DNA of 64,000 nucleotides from Bradyrhizobium liaoningense (GTDB lineage Bacteria > Pseudomonadota > Alphaproteobacteria > Rhizobiales > Xanthobacteraceae). A program made the position numbers and the translations under genes. The stretch spans positions 310,001-374,000 of the forward strand of contig NZ_JAFCJS010000001.1 of assembly GCF_018130825.1 (NCBI RefSeq). The letters run 5' to 3'. Shown here piece by piece: positions 52,997 through 62,187 of the stretch. Below the pieces are notes generated by a model. The model saw only the letters and a program-made list of their open reading frames with translations. It did no database searches and was not told the DNA's origin. Within the stretch, counting starts at the first letter, position 1. Each line of letters begins with the position of its first letter.

Positions 52997-53764
52997 CTAG
53001 GCCAAGCCGCCGTCGACCCGGAAACATTGACTGGTGATGCGCTGGCTCTCGTCGGATGCGAGAAACAGCGCCATCCGCGCGATGTCCTCGGGCGTCACCG
53101 CATCGGGAATGGCCTGACGGGTGCGAAACTCGGCGATGACCCGCTCGTCCGGATACCACAGCCGGCGCTGGCGCTCGGTGATCACCATGCCCGGCGCGAT
53201 CGCGTTGACGCGGATGCGGTCGGGGCCGACCGACCGCGCCAGCGAGTTGGTGAAGCCGACGATGGCCGCCTTCGCAGCGGCATACACCGGCAGCGCCGGC
53301 GCGCCGCGCATCCAGGCGATCGACGACATGTTGATGATCGAGCCGCCGCCGCGCGCCTGCATCTGCGGCACCACGGCCTGTGCGGCAAAGAAGACGTGCT
53401 TGAGGTTGACGCCGATCGTCCAGTCGAACTCGGCGGGCGTCACGTCCGCGAGCACCTGACGCTGGTCGTTGGCGGCATTGTTGACGAGCACCGCGGCGTC
53501 CCCGAGCTTTCGGCGGACCTCGGCCATGGCGGTGTGCAAGGCATCGATGTCGAGGAGGTCGCAAGGTACGAACAGCGGCGCCGTGCCGGACGCGGCCGCC
53601 ACGTCCGCCACCAGCGCCGCGCCGGCTGCTTCGTCGATGTCGAGGAATGCGATTCGGGCGCCCTGGCCAGCGAAGGCGCGCACGAAGGCGGCACCGATGC
53701 CGCTGGCGCCACCGGTAATCAGCACCACGCGGTCCGCGAGGCCGGCATAGCTCGTCATTGTCAT
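52997..53764 (-). CDS. SDR family oxidoreductase
   Basis: A 255-residue classical short-chain dehydrogenase. Cofactor motif VLITGGASGIGAAFV, the NNAAN motif, Ser in NMSSIAWM and the YAAAK catalytic pair at about residues 160-164; the C-terminal substrate region ends SQCFRVDGGLA. ATG 53764 overlaps the ATPase stop (ATGA), placing it last in the carbohydrate ABC operon, where it probably oxidises the imported sugar or polyol (inference). Confidence 0.9.
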   Translation of the reverse strand: MTMTSYAGLADRVVLITGGASGIGAAFVRAFAGQGARIAFLDIDEAAGAALVADVAAASGTAPLFVPCDLLDIDALHTAMAEVRRKLGDAAVLVNNAANDQRQVLADVTPAEFDWTIGVNLKHVFFAAQAVVPQMQARGGGSIINMSSIAWMRGAPALPVYAAAKAAIVGFTNSLARSVGPDRIRVNAIAPGMVITERQRRLWYPDERVIAEFRTRQAIPDAVTPEDIARMALFLASDESQRITSQCFRVDGGLA

Positions 53765-54870
53765 GCGATCAGTCGCTCCGTCTCGGGGTCGAACAGGCAG
53801 ATGCGGCGGGTGTCGAGCGCGAAGGGCGCCACGTCACCCGGCGCGGGGCGGACGTCCGGCGAGATGCGCGCCTGCGCGGGCTCGCCGCCCAGCCGCAGCA
53901 ACACGATGGTCTCGGCCCCGGTCGGCTCGACCATCTCCACCGGTGCATTGACGAGGATGGGCGCCTCGCCGGAAAACACGCGGCCGCCCTCGGCGATGCA
54001 TTCCGGCCTGATGCCGACGATCACGTCGCGGCCGACATAGGGCACCGCAACGTCATAGGCCTGGAGGCGCAGACGGACCTCGTCGGGCCGTCCCGCGCCG
54101 ATCGCAGCCACCAGCCCGCCGGAATCGGTCTCGAGCCGTGCCGGTATCGTGTTCATCGGCGGCGAGCCCATGAAGCGGGCGACGAACAGATTGGCAGGAT
54201 AACGATACACGGTGTCGGGATCAGCAAACTGCTGCACCACACCCCGATGCATCACGGCGATGCGCGTTGCCATCGTCATCGCCTCGATCTGGTCGTGGGT
54301 GACATAGATGATGGTGGCGCCGATACGCTGGTGCAGGCGCTTGATCTCCATCCGCATCTCGACGCGCAGCTTGGCATCGAGATTGGAGAGCGGCTCGTCG
54401 AACAGGAAGAGCAGGGGATTGCGCACCAGTGCCCGGCCCATCGCCACGCGCTGGCGCTGGCCACCGGAGAGCTGCGACGGCTTGCGGCCGAGCAATTGCT
54501 CGATCTGGAGCAGTTTGGCGACGTTCGCGACGGCCTTCTCCTGCTCGGCCTTGGCTACACCTCGGCATTCCATGCCGAAGGTGATGTTCTGACGTACCGT
54601 CATCGAGGGGTAGAGCGCGTAGGACTGGAACACCATGGCGATGTCGCGGTCTTTCGGCGGAACATCGTTGACCACGCGCCCGCCGATCTCGACGGTGCCC
54701 GCGCTCGGCCGATCGAGCCCGGCGATGATGTTGAGCAGGGTGGACTTGCCGCAGCCGGACGGCCCGACCAGCACGGTGAACTCGCCGCTCTCGATGTCGA
54801 GATCGATGCCCTTCAGCACCTCCAGATTGGCGTAGCGCTTGGACAGGGCGCGAATGCTCAGTGCTGCCAT
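53761..54870 (-). CDS. Carbohydrate ABC transporter ATP-binding protein (UgpC/MalK type)
   Basis: A 369-residue ATPase. Walker A GPSGCGKSTLLN (about 38-49), Q-loop MVFQSYALYPSMTV, signature LSGGQRQRVAMGRALVR, Walker B LFLFDEPLSNLDAKLR and switch THDQIEAMT are intact. The C-terminal TOBE region (about 240-365) regulates MalK-type proteins. It energises the two permeases encoded upstream and overlaps the SDR gene by 4 nt. Confidence 0.94.
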   Translation of the reverse strand: MAALSIRALSKRYANLEVLKGIDLDIESGEFTVLVGPSGCGKSTLLNIIAGLDRPSAGTVEIGGRVVNDVPPKDRDIAMVFQSYALYPSMTVRQNITFGMECRGVAKAEQEKAVANVAKLLQIEQLLGRKPSQLSGGQRQRVAMGRALVRNPLLFLFDEPLSNLDAKLRVEMRMEIKRLHQRIGATIIYVTHDQIEAMTMATRIAVMHRGVVQQFADPDTVYRYPANLFVARFMGSPPMNTIPARLETDSGGLVAAIGAGRPDEVRLRLQAYDVAVPYVGRDVIVGIRPECIAEGGRVFSGEAPILVNAPVEMVEPTGAETIVLLRLGGEPAQARISPDVRPAPGDVAPFALDTRRICLFDPETERLIA

Positions 54871-54895
54871 GGCAACTCCATTGACGGCAACTCCA

Positions 54896-55753
54896 TCATT
54901 TCACGGCGCCGGCGGTGAGGCCGCGTACGAAGTACTTGCCGCCGATCAGATAGATCAGCAGGGTCGGCAGGGCGGCGATCATCACCGCGGCGCTTTGCAC
55001 GCCATGCTGAGGGATATCGGCGACCGCGGCCGACAGCGCGATCAGCGCGGCGGTGACCGGCTGCTGCTGACCGGTGGTGAACGTCACGCCATAGAGAAAC
55101 TCGTTCCAGATATGCGTGAACTGCCAGATCACGGTGACGACCAGGATCGGCGGCGAGAGCGGCAGGATGATGCGCCAGAAAATGCGAAAGAACCCCGCGC
55201 CATCGATACGCGCAGCTCTGATCAGCTCTTGCGGGATGGCAACGTAGTAGTTGCGGCAGAACAGGGTGGTAAAGGACAGCCCCTGGATCGTGTGGATCAC
55301 GACCAGCCCCGTCAGCGTGTTCATCAGGCCGGTGTCGCGCAGTACGATGGTCCAGGGCAGCAGGCGCATCTGCTGCGGAAGGAAGATGCCGAGCGTGACG
55401 ATACCGTAGATCCAGCTATCGCCGCGGAAGCGCCAGAGCGAAACCGCGTAACCGGCGACTGCGCCAAGCAGGGTGGAGAAGATCGTCGCGGGAATGGTCA
55501 CGAGCGCGGAGTTCAGCATGTACGGCCGGATTCCCGCGCAGGTCTCGGCGACGCAGAAACCGCTCCAGGCGGCGGCGTAGTTGCTCCAGGCCAGATGTTG
55601 CGGCCAGCCGATCATCGAGCCCTGTGCGATCTCCTCGTTGGTCCGGAGCGAGTTCAGCACGACAACAGCCAATGGCGCGAGCCATGCTGCCGCGATCAGC
55701 GAGACGATGAGATAGATCAGGATCCGGCCTGGGACGAAGGTTTGCTCACGCAT
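54896..55753 (-). CDS. Carbohydrate ABC transporter permease (MalG type)
   Basis: A 285-residue permease. ATG 55753 (MREQTFVPGRILIYLIVSL) overlaps the stop of the upstream permease by 8 nt, so the two are coupled; a start at 55792 would lie deeper in that gene. About six membrane helices, with the EAA loop ELIRAARIDGAGFFRIFWRIILPLSPPILV (about 190-220) that contacts the ATPase. It forms a heterodimer with the MalF-type permease. Confidence 0.92.
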   Translation of the reverse strand: MREQTFVPGRILIYLIVSLIAAAWLAPLAVVVLNSLRTNEEIAQGSMIGWPQHLAWSNYAAAWSGFCVAETCAGIRPYMLNSALVTIPATIFSTLLGAVAGYAVSLWRFRGDSWIYGIVTLGIFLPQQMRLLPWTIVLRDTGLMNTLTGLVVIHTIQGLSFTTLFCRNYYVAIPQELIRAARIDGAGFFRIFWRIILPLSPPILVVTVIWQFTHIWNEFLYGVTFTTGQQQPVTAALIALSAAVADIPQHGVQSAAVMIAALPTLLIYLIGGKYFVRGLTAGAVK

Positions 55754-56621
55754 GGATCGCCCGCCGCCGCTGGACATAACGCCACGCTGCATACGGCAGC
55801 AAGACGACGAGAAGAATGAGCAACATGAGGACTGCCGCCGCCGCTCCCCGTCCGAGCAGGCTGCGCTGGAACATCAGGTCATAGACGACGAGGGCCGGCA
55901 GCTGGGTCGCGATTCCGGGCCCGCCATTGGTGAGCGCGCGGACGAGGTCGAAGGTCGAAATCGCGAACTGCAGCTGGATGACGATGACGGTGATGGTGAT
56001 CGGCCAAAGCGTCGGCAGGATGACGCGCCGGTACATTCGGACCGGTCCGGCGCCGTCGATCTGCGCGGCCTTGATCAGGTCCGCATCGACCGAGCGGAGG
56101 CCGGCGAGGAAGAGCGCCATGGCAAAGCCCGAGGATTGCCAGATCGCGGCGATGACGATGGTCCAGATCGCCATGTCACGGTCGATCAGCCAGTCGAACC
56201 GGAAGGAGGTCCAGCCGAGGTCGTGGACCAGCTTCTGGATGCCAAGGCCGGGATTGAGCAGCCAGCTCCAGACCGTGCCGGTGACCACGAACGACACCGC
56301 CAGGGGATAGAGGAAGATGGAGCGCAGCACGTTCTCGCCGCGAATGCGCTGATCGAGCAGGATGGCAAGGATCAGGCCGGTCGCCAGGCTCAGCAACACG
56401 AAAGCGCTGCCAAACAGCAGCAGATTGTCGAGGGCGATCTGCCAGTTGCGCGATGCTGCGACCGCTGAATAGTTGCGCAGACCCACCCAGCCCGTAACAG
56501 GGACCAGAGTGGATGGTGTGAACGATATCCAGATCGTCCACAGCGAGAACGCAATGAGATGCGCGGCGGACAACAGCAGCGGCACCCAGATCGTCAGATA
56601 TTCGGGCAGCCGGCGGACCAT
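55746..56621 (-). CDS. Carbohydrate ABC transporter permease (MalF type)
   Basis: A 291-residue permease with about six helices, beginning MVRRLPEYLTIWVPLLLSAAHLI and carrying the EAA loop DLIKAAQIDGAGPVRMYRRVILPTLWPI (about 181-208). I use ATG 56621; a TTG at 56669 that overlaps the binding-protein stop (TTGA) would add 16 residues and couple the two genes. The long upstream frame continuing to 58346 is a shadow of the binding-protein gene. It pairs with the MalG-type permease. Confidence 0.9.
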   Translation of the reverse strand: MVRRLPEYLTIWVPLLLSAAHLIAFSLWTIWISFTPSTLVPVTGWVGLRNYSAVAASRNWQIALDNLLLFGSAFVLLSLATGLILAILLDQRIRGENVLRSIFLYPLAVSFVVTGTVWSWLLNPGLGIQKLVHDLGWTSFRFDWLIDRDMAIWTIVIAAIWQSSGFAMALFLAGLRSVDADLIKAAQIDGAGPVRMYRRVILPTLWPITITVIVIQLQFAISTFDLVRALTNGGPGIATQLPALVVYDLMFQRSLLGRGAAAAVLMLLILLVVLLPYAAWRYVQRRRAIHA

Positions 56622-56665
56622 TTCAGAGGCCGCCGGCCGGCCCGGTCTTGTCGAGACGGCGATCG

Positions 56666-57952
56666 TCAACGTGCGCTCTCGACGGCGTCGGCGAGGCGTG
56701 TGGCCGCCTGCTCCGGCTTGATGGTCTTGTTCTTCACGTACTCCGTGATCACGTCGATCATCGCGGCGGTCATGCCGTTTTCCTGCGCCATGTTGTGCGC
56801 AAGACTGAGGACGGCCTGATTGCTGGCGATCGCGTCTTTGAGAGCTGCTGCGGTCCGCCGTTGGCCGTCCGACCAGCCTTCGCCGGACAGATCGACATCG
56901 GTGCGCACCGGGATCGATCCCGTGATCTGCGAATACATGGTCTGGATCGCCGGATCCATGACGAGCTGGGCCATCAGCGTCTGGCCGGCTTGCAGGTCCG
57001 CCTCCTTGCGCTGCCAGAAGATGAAAGCATCGGCATTCAGCAGGAAGACCGGCTTGCCATTGTCGCTCGGACCCGGGGCGATCACGAAGTCCTCGAACTT
57101 GAAGCCGGCGTTGCGCAGCACGCCTTGCGCCCAGCCGCCCATGATCATCATGCCCATGTCGCCGTCGACGAAGCGCTTCAGGTTGGTGGAAAAGTGCTGG
57201 GCGCCGACGTTGGGGTCCATCCAGTCGGCGATCTTGCGGACCTGCACGAACGCAGCCTTGATCTCGGGGCCCTCCAGCGCCTTTTTCTCGAGATTCATGA
57301 TCGCTGCGCGATATGCGAGGGGACTGATGCCCGCCAGAGCGGCCTCGAACTTCTGCCCGTCGTCGGGGCGGGTGCCGCCGTTGGCGACGGGATAGGCGAC
57401 GCCGCCCGATTTCATTTTTTCGGCGAGATCGTTGAACTCGGCCCAGGTGACGGGGATCTTGTCGGCCTTGGCCTTGTCCATCGCGCGTTTGGAGAGGAAC
57501 AGCATGTTGGTGCTGTAGATCTGCAGCGGCAGCGCGATCCACTTGCCGGCCGGCCTGTGCAATTTGGCAAGGTCGGGCGCGACGACCTTTTCGTAACCGG
57601 CGGCCGCGACGACCGCGTCGAGATCGACGGTCGGGGCGATCTTCGACCAGGCCGCGATCTCCGGGCCCTTGAGCTGCGAACAGGCCGGCGGATCGCCGGC
57701 GATGATCTGGGCGCGCAGCTTGTTCATCATCTCGGTGGTGAAGCCGGGGACCGGCGAGTGCTGCCAGATCCCGCCTTTCTCCTCGAATCTCTTGCCGAGT
57801 GCCGTGATGGCCGCTCCGTCGCTGCCTGCGGACCATTGCGAGATCGCGGTCAGGCGTGGCTTGACCGCGCCCTGGGCGCGGGCAAAGGCCGGCAGTGCGA
57901 GCGCGGCAGCGGATCCAGCGAGCAGACGACGCCTTGTTGTTGTGATCGGCAT
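56666..57952 (-). CDS. Extracellular solute-binding protein, family 1
   Basis: A 428-residue periplasmic sugar-binding protein with a twin-arginine signal (MPITTTRRRLLAGSAAALALPAFARAQG). The SBP_bac_1 pattern is clear: ISQWSAGSDGAAITALGKRFEEKGG, FLSKRAMDKAKADKIPVTWAEFNDLAEKM, MGMMIMGGWAQGVLRNAGF. It is the capture component of the ABC system and follows the ROK regulator by 60 nt. A mono- or disaccharide is expected; its identity is unknown. Confidence 0.93.
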   Translation of the reverse strand: MPITTTRRRLLAGSAAALALPAFARAQGAVKPRLTAISQWSAGSDGAAITALGKRFEEKGGIWQHSPVPGFTTEMMNKLRAQIIAGDPPACSQLKGPEIAAWSKIAPTVDLDAVVAAAGYEKVVAPDLAKLHRPAGKWIALPLQIYSTNMLFLSKRAMDKAKADKIPVTWAEFNDLAEKMKSGGVAYPVANGGTRPDDGQKFEAALAGISPLAYRAAIMNLEKKALEGPEIKAAFVQVRKIADWMDPNVGAQHFSTNLKRFVDGDMGMMIMGGWAQGVLRNAGFKFEDFVIAPGPSDNGKPVFLLNADAFIFWQRKEADLQAGQTLMAQLVMDPAIQTMYSQITGSIPVRTDVDLSGEGWSDGQRRTAAALKDAIASNQAVLSLAHNMAQENGMTAAMIDVITEYVKNKTIKPEQAATRLADAVESAR

Positions 57953-58012
57953 GACAGTTCCTCCCGGTGTGAACTTTCGTGGCGCGTGCAGACGGCGCGG
58001 CTTTAGGGCATG

Positions 58013-59203
58013 TCAGGCAGCCTCCGTCGATGCGGCGGGCATGCCGCCGCTTCTGGCGAGGCAGAAGGCGGCGAAGGCAAGCGCGGCCTGCGGATCGTTG
58101 CCGGTCGAGGGCGGCACGAAGGCGAGGGACACCTGCGCCAGTTTGCGACCGCCCAGCAGGCAGGCGTCGATCCCCTCGACCACGGCCTTGCGGTCGTCCT
58201 CGGCGAGAAGCGACGGCCAGCCGCTGATCGCGACCCCGCCGCAAGGCTTCACGTTCAGCGTGTTGCCGATTGCAAGGCCGAGCCGGAACAGCCGCCGGCG
58301 CAACTCCTGGCGAACGCGCGATGAGAGCGGGATCGTGTTGACCCATTCGTGGCCGAGCTGAAGCAACTCGGTTTCGGAAACGCCAAGAAGATCGGCCAGG
58401 GCCGGCAGCGACGTGTAGGCCTCGACGCAGCCATGATGTCCGCAGCGGCAGCGCGGTCCATCCGGACCGAACACCATGTGGCCGAGCTCGATCGGCTGCA
58501 GGGCATCGGCTTCGGCCGGATCATCCATCCAGGCGCCGGCAACGCCTTGGCTCACAAGGACGAAGAGATGCGTATCGCCGAACGGATAGTTCTCCGTGCG
58601 ACAACGGTGAAAGGTGGCGTGGGCGACGACCGAATTGGTGAATTCAATCGGCACGCCCGCGAACGTCGCGCCGAGCATGTCGCCGATGCGCCCGACATCG
58701 CAGGGAATGATCGGATTGGCCGATATGCTGAGCCGGCCGAGGCCCGGAATGGAGACGCCGATCTGCGCGAGGGTGATGCGGCGGCGGCGCGTCCAGTCGC
58801 GCAGCAATGTCATCGCCTCGCGAAACACCCGCCCGACGGACTCGACGGTCGGCGTTTTCGGCAGCGGTACACGCTCGGTGTAGTGCAGCTCGCCCGACAG
58901 GCTGCCAACGCCGACGCTGAGCCGCTGAGCGCTCAGCTCGAAAGCGGCGAGCGCCACCGAGCCATCGAGTGCGACGAGCGCCGTGGGGCCGCCGACGTAA
59001 GGGGCAGGGCGCCGCACTTCCTCGATCAGGCCTTCGGCCTTGAGGTCGAACAGGATGCGCGACAGGCTCGCTTCGGACAGGCGAACGGCCTTCGCCAGCG
59101 GCGGGCGAAACGAGCCGCCCGACTGAAGCAGATGAGTCAAAATGGCGGCGCGCGTCTGCCGCCGACTTCTCGGCTGCTCCGGCATTTCCATCCCTGTCGT
59201 CAT
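58013..59203 (-). CDS. ROK family transcriptional regulator
   Basis: A 396-residue repressor. An N-terminal winged helix (RRQTRAAILTHLLQSGGSFRPPLAKAVRLSEASLSRILFDL, about 12-55) precedes a sugar-kinase-fold domain with a zinc-type CRCGHHGCVEAY motif (about 237-248). ATG 59203 lies inside a perfect palindrome (59202-59222), so the true start may be ATG 59185 (residue 7), which has AGGG about 8 nt upstream. It heads the carbohydrate operon and probably represses it until the imported sugar or its phosphate binds (family role). Confidence 0.88.
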   Translation of the reverse strand: MTTGMEMPEQPRSRRQTRAAILTHLLQSGGSFRPPLAKAVRLSEASLSRILFDLKAEGLIEEVRRPAPYVGGPTALVALDGSVALAAFELSAQRLSVGVGSLSGELHYTERVPLPKTPTVESVGRVFREAMTLLRDWTRRRRITLAQIGVSIPGLGRLSISANPIIPCDVGRIGDMLGATFAGVPIEFTNSVVAHATFHRCRTENYPFGDTHLFVLVSQGVAGAWMDDPAEADALQPIELGHMVFGPDGPRCRCGHHGCVEAYTSLPALADLLGVSETELLQLGHEWVNTIPLSSRVRQELRRRLFRLGLAIGNTLNVKPCGGVAISGWPSLLAEDDRKAVVEGIDACLLGGRKLAQVSLAFVPPSTGNDPQAALAFAAFCLARSGGMPAASTEAA

Positions 59204-59222
59204 TCTTACTTAGTGTAAGAAT
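59202..59222. promoter_or_regulatory. Perfect palindrome at the head of the carbohydrate operon, likely ROK operator
   Basis: ATTCTTAC (59202-59209) and GTAAGAAT (59215-59222) are perfect inverted arms around TTAGT. It overlaps the first possible start codon of the ROK gene, a position suited to autorepression of the whole operon. Confidence 0.6.
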
Positions 59223-59317
59223 TTGCGCGCTGAGCGTTTCGACTGTCAAGCCTTTGCCGACGTGAGGCGGCGACTTGTTGTTGTGCGCGGCAGCAAAGGC
59301 GGAGAGAGTGACGCCAC

Positions 59318-60022
59318 TCAGGACAGACGCGCGACGTCGACGATGATCCGTTTGCGGTTGTCGGGATCGACGAGGACAGGCAACTCGACCCCAGCGGCGG
59401 TGCGGCTCTTGCGTCGGCTTGAGCTGCTGAACGACATGCGCGTGACCGCGTCCCAGGCGGCTCCGCCGTTCGGGTCGTTCACCGCGACGGCGATGTCCCA
59501 CGTCCCGCCCGTTGCACTGCTCGGTTGCACTTCACGCGCGCTCAGGACCTTCGCTGTCGTCGGAACCAGGCCGAGCGCGGCGGCGCCGCCAGCCAGCGCA
59601 ATCTCCGTCTGCTGCGGCGTGAGCCCATAGATCAACGCCGGCGAGGACGCAGCATGTTCTATCTCGCGCCAGACGCGGGGAGACGGGCGACAACCCGGCG
59701 TGTCGGCCTGCTCCTCGCCACGCAGATCTGCCGCCAGCTTTTCGGCGACTTCGCGCCCGGTCGGCACCCGACCCCATTCGATCCTGAACCGCGTGGGATC
59801 GGCGAGGTCCACGGTCACAGGAAGCATCATCCCGGGACGCGGCCATTTCGCCTTGGGAACGTCGTAGCCGCTGTATTGCACGGCAGCCGCCGCGAGGCGC
59901 TCCGCAGTCACCACCCCGTCAATGTCGCATCTGGGATGAAGCACCATCTCGCCGGCGGCGTCGGGGAAGGGTGAACAGGCCACGACCTGCAACAATCCGT
60001 CGACCGGGTTCGTGATCCGCAT
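59318..60022 (-). CDS. Hypothetical protein
   Basis: A 234-residue protein; ATG 60022 (AGGAC upstream) gives MRITNPVDGLLQVVACS, and a TTG at 60064 would extend it by 14 residues towards a terminator. No signal peptide or membrane span. Visible features are a beta-rich N-terminal half (PRCDIDGVVTAERLAAAAVQYSG; MMLPVTVDLADPTRFRIEWG), a central helix pair and a C-terminal strand region ending VDPDNRKRIIVDVARLS. I do not recognise the family. It lies upstream of the ROK gene, same strand, 114 nt away, so probably a separate unit. Confidence 0.6.
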   Translation of the reverse strand: MRITNPVDGLLQVVACSPFPDAAGEMVLHPRCDIDGVVTAERLAAAAVQYSGYDVPKAKWPRPGMMLPVTVDLADPTRFRIEWGRVPTGREVAEKLAADLRGEEQADTPGCRPSPRVWREIEHAASSPALIYGLTPQQTEIALAGGAAALGLVPTTAKVLSAREVQPSSATGGTWDIAVAVNDPNGGAAWDAVTRMSFSSSSRRKSRTAAGVELPVLVDPDNRKRIIVDVARLS

Positions 60023-60065
60023 CCGCTTGTCCTGCGCTTCGCTCGCTTTGTCGGACCCTGCCAAA

Positions 60066-60098
60066 CAAAAACGGCGCCATCGTGAGAGGGCACCGTTT
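60066..60098 (-). terminator. Terminator of the GFA-family gene
   Basis: On the minus strand a stem AAACGGTGCC / GGCGCCGTTT (one mismatch) with loop around CTCTCACGAT is followed by TTTTTGTTTGG, 24 nt after the GFA gene stop. It shares 17 identical bases (ACGGCGCCATCGTGAGA) with the gltA terminator at 60681-60713. Confidence 0.75.
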
Positions 60099-60121
60099 CC
60101 GACAGCTCGCTGTCTTGCAGA

Positions 60122-60529
60122 TCATGGGGCAGCTGGCGGCGTGCCTTCCGGCCACTCCGGCAATTCGGCCTTCGGATCATACCAGTTGGCGGCGTCCGAT
60201 CGCCAGATGTGGACCTCGGGCCGTTCTGCGATCGGTGTGTCCAGGCAACCCATTCGAAGCAGGACCGTGCTCTTGCCGTCGCGCGCGGCGACGATGTGCG
60301 ATCCGCATTGCGAGCAGAAATAGCGGGTCTTGCCGGGTGAGGATTCGAAGCCGCGCAGCAGCTCTTCGCCCTTGGTCCAGCGAAAGCGATCGCGAGGGAC
60401 ATTGGTGACGGTGGAGAAGGCGGAGCCGTGCGTCTTGCGGCAGGTCCGGCAATGGCAGTGGACGATCATGCTCGGGGCGGCGTCGACCTCGTAGGCAACG
60501 CCTCCGCAGAGGCAGCTTCCGCTCAGCAT
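60122..60529 (-). CDS. GFA family (CENP-V/glutathione-dependent formaldehyde-activating-like) protein
   Basis: A 135-residue zinc protein. ATG 60529 gives MLSGSCLCGGVAYEVDA, then CHCRTCRKTHGSAFSTV and RYFCSQCGSHI: the seven-Cys pattern of the GFA/CENP-V fold. Family members are usually annotated as glutathione-dependent formaldehyde-activating enzyme, but most have no proven activity. A palindromic repeat lies just upstream (60555-60665), so its own promoter is probably inside or beyond that. Confidence 0.88.
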   Translation of the reverse strand: MLSGSCLCGGVAYEVDAAPSMIVHCHCRTCRKTHGSAFSTVTNVPRDRFRWTKGEELLRGFESSPGKTRYFCSQCGSHIVAARDGKSTVLLRMGCLDTPIAERPEVHIWRSDAANWYDPKAELPEWPEGTPPAAP

Positions 60530-60554
60530 CAGGGTGTCCTTTCCATTGGAGGCC

Positions 60555-60665
60555 GTAGGGTGGATTAGCCGAAGGCGTAATCCACCAGCTTTGTAGCCGC
60601 GCGAGAAGTGGTGGGTTACGCCGAGCAGATGCGCTTCGCGCATCTGCAGGGCTAACCCACCCTAC
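60555..60665. repeat. Large palindromic GTAGGGTGGATTAGCC repeat
   Basis: Outer arms GTAGGGTGGATTAGCC (60555-60570) and GGCTAACCCACCCTAC (60650-60665) are inverted copies with one mismatch. A perfect inner hairpin GCAGATGCGC / GCGCATCTGC (60626-60648, loop TTC) lies between them. It belongs to the same general class as 52868-52957. Confidence 0.7.
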
Positions 60666-60680
60666 GAGGTCATGGCACAA

Positions 60681-60713
60681 ATAAAAACGGCGCCATCGTG
60701 AGATGGCGCCGTT
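60681..60713 (-). terminator. Intrinsic terminator of gltA
   Basis: Perfect 11-bp stem AACGGCGCCAT / ATGGCGCCGTT with a 6-nt loop, followed on the minus strand by TTTTTAT, 25 nt after the gltA stop. Confidence 0.88.
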
Positions 60714-60737
60714 CTGAGAGCCGTTTCGGCTTAAGTC

Positions 60738-62042
<1,305 letters not shown>

Positions 62043-62187
62043 CAGAGGTCCCCGATGTGTGGTGAAACGGGCCGGACCCGGAAGGCCCCGATGAGATGCC
62101 GGGGCAGGCCGGATGTTCCAGAAGGTACGGGGGAGATGGGTATATTATTGCTGTGTGCGCTGCAAGATCATGGCAGCCATGGCCTAC

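Noticed and set aside
55746..58346. An 866-codon frame covering the MalF permease and beyond
   Set aside because: Only the last 291 (or 307) codons are permease; the rest is Arg-rich shadow of the binding-protein gene in another frame.
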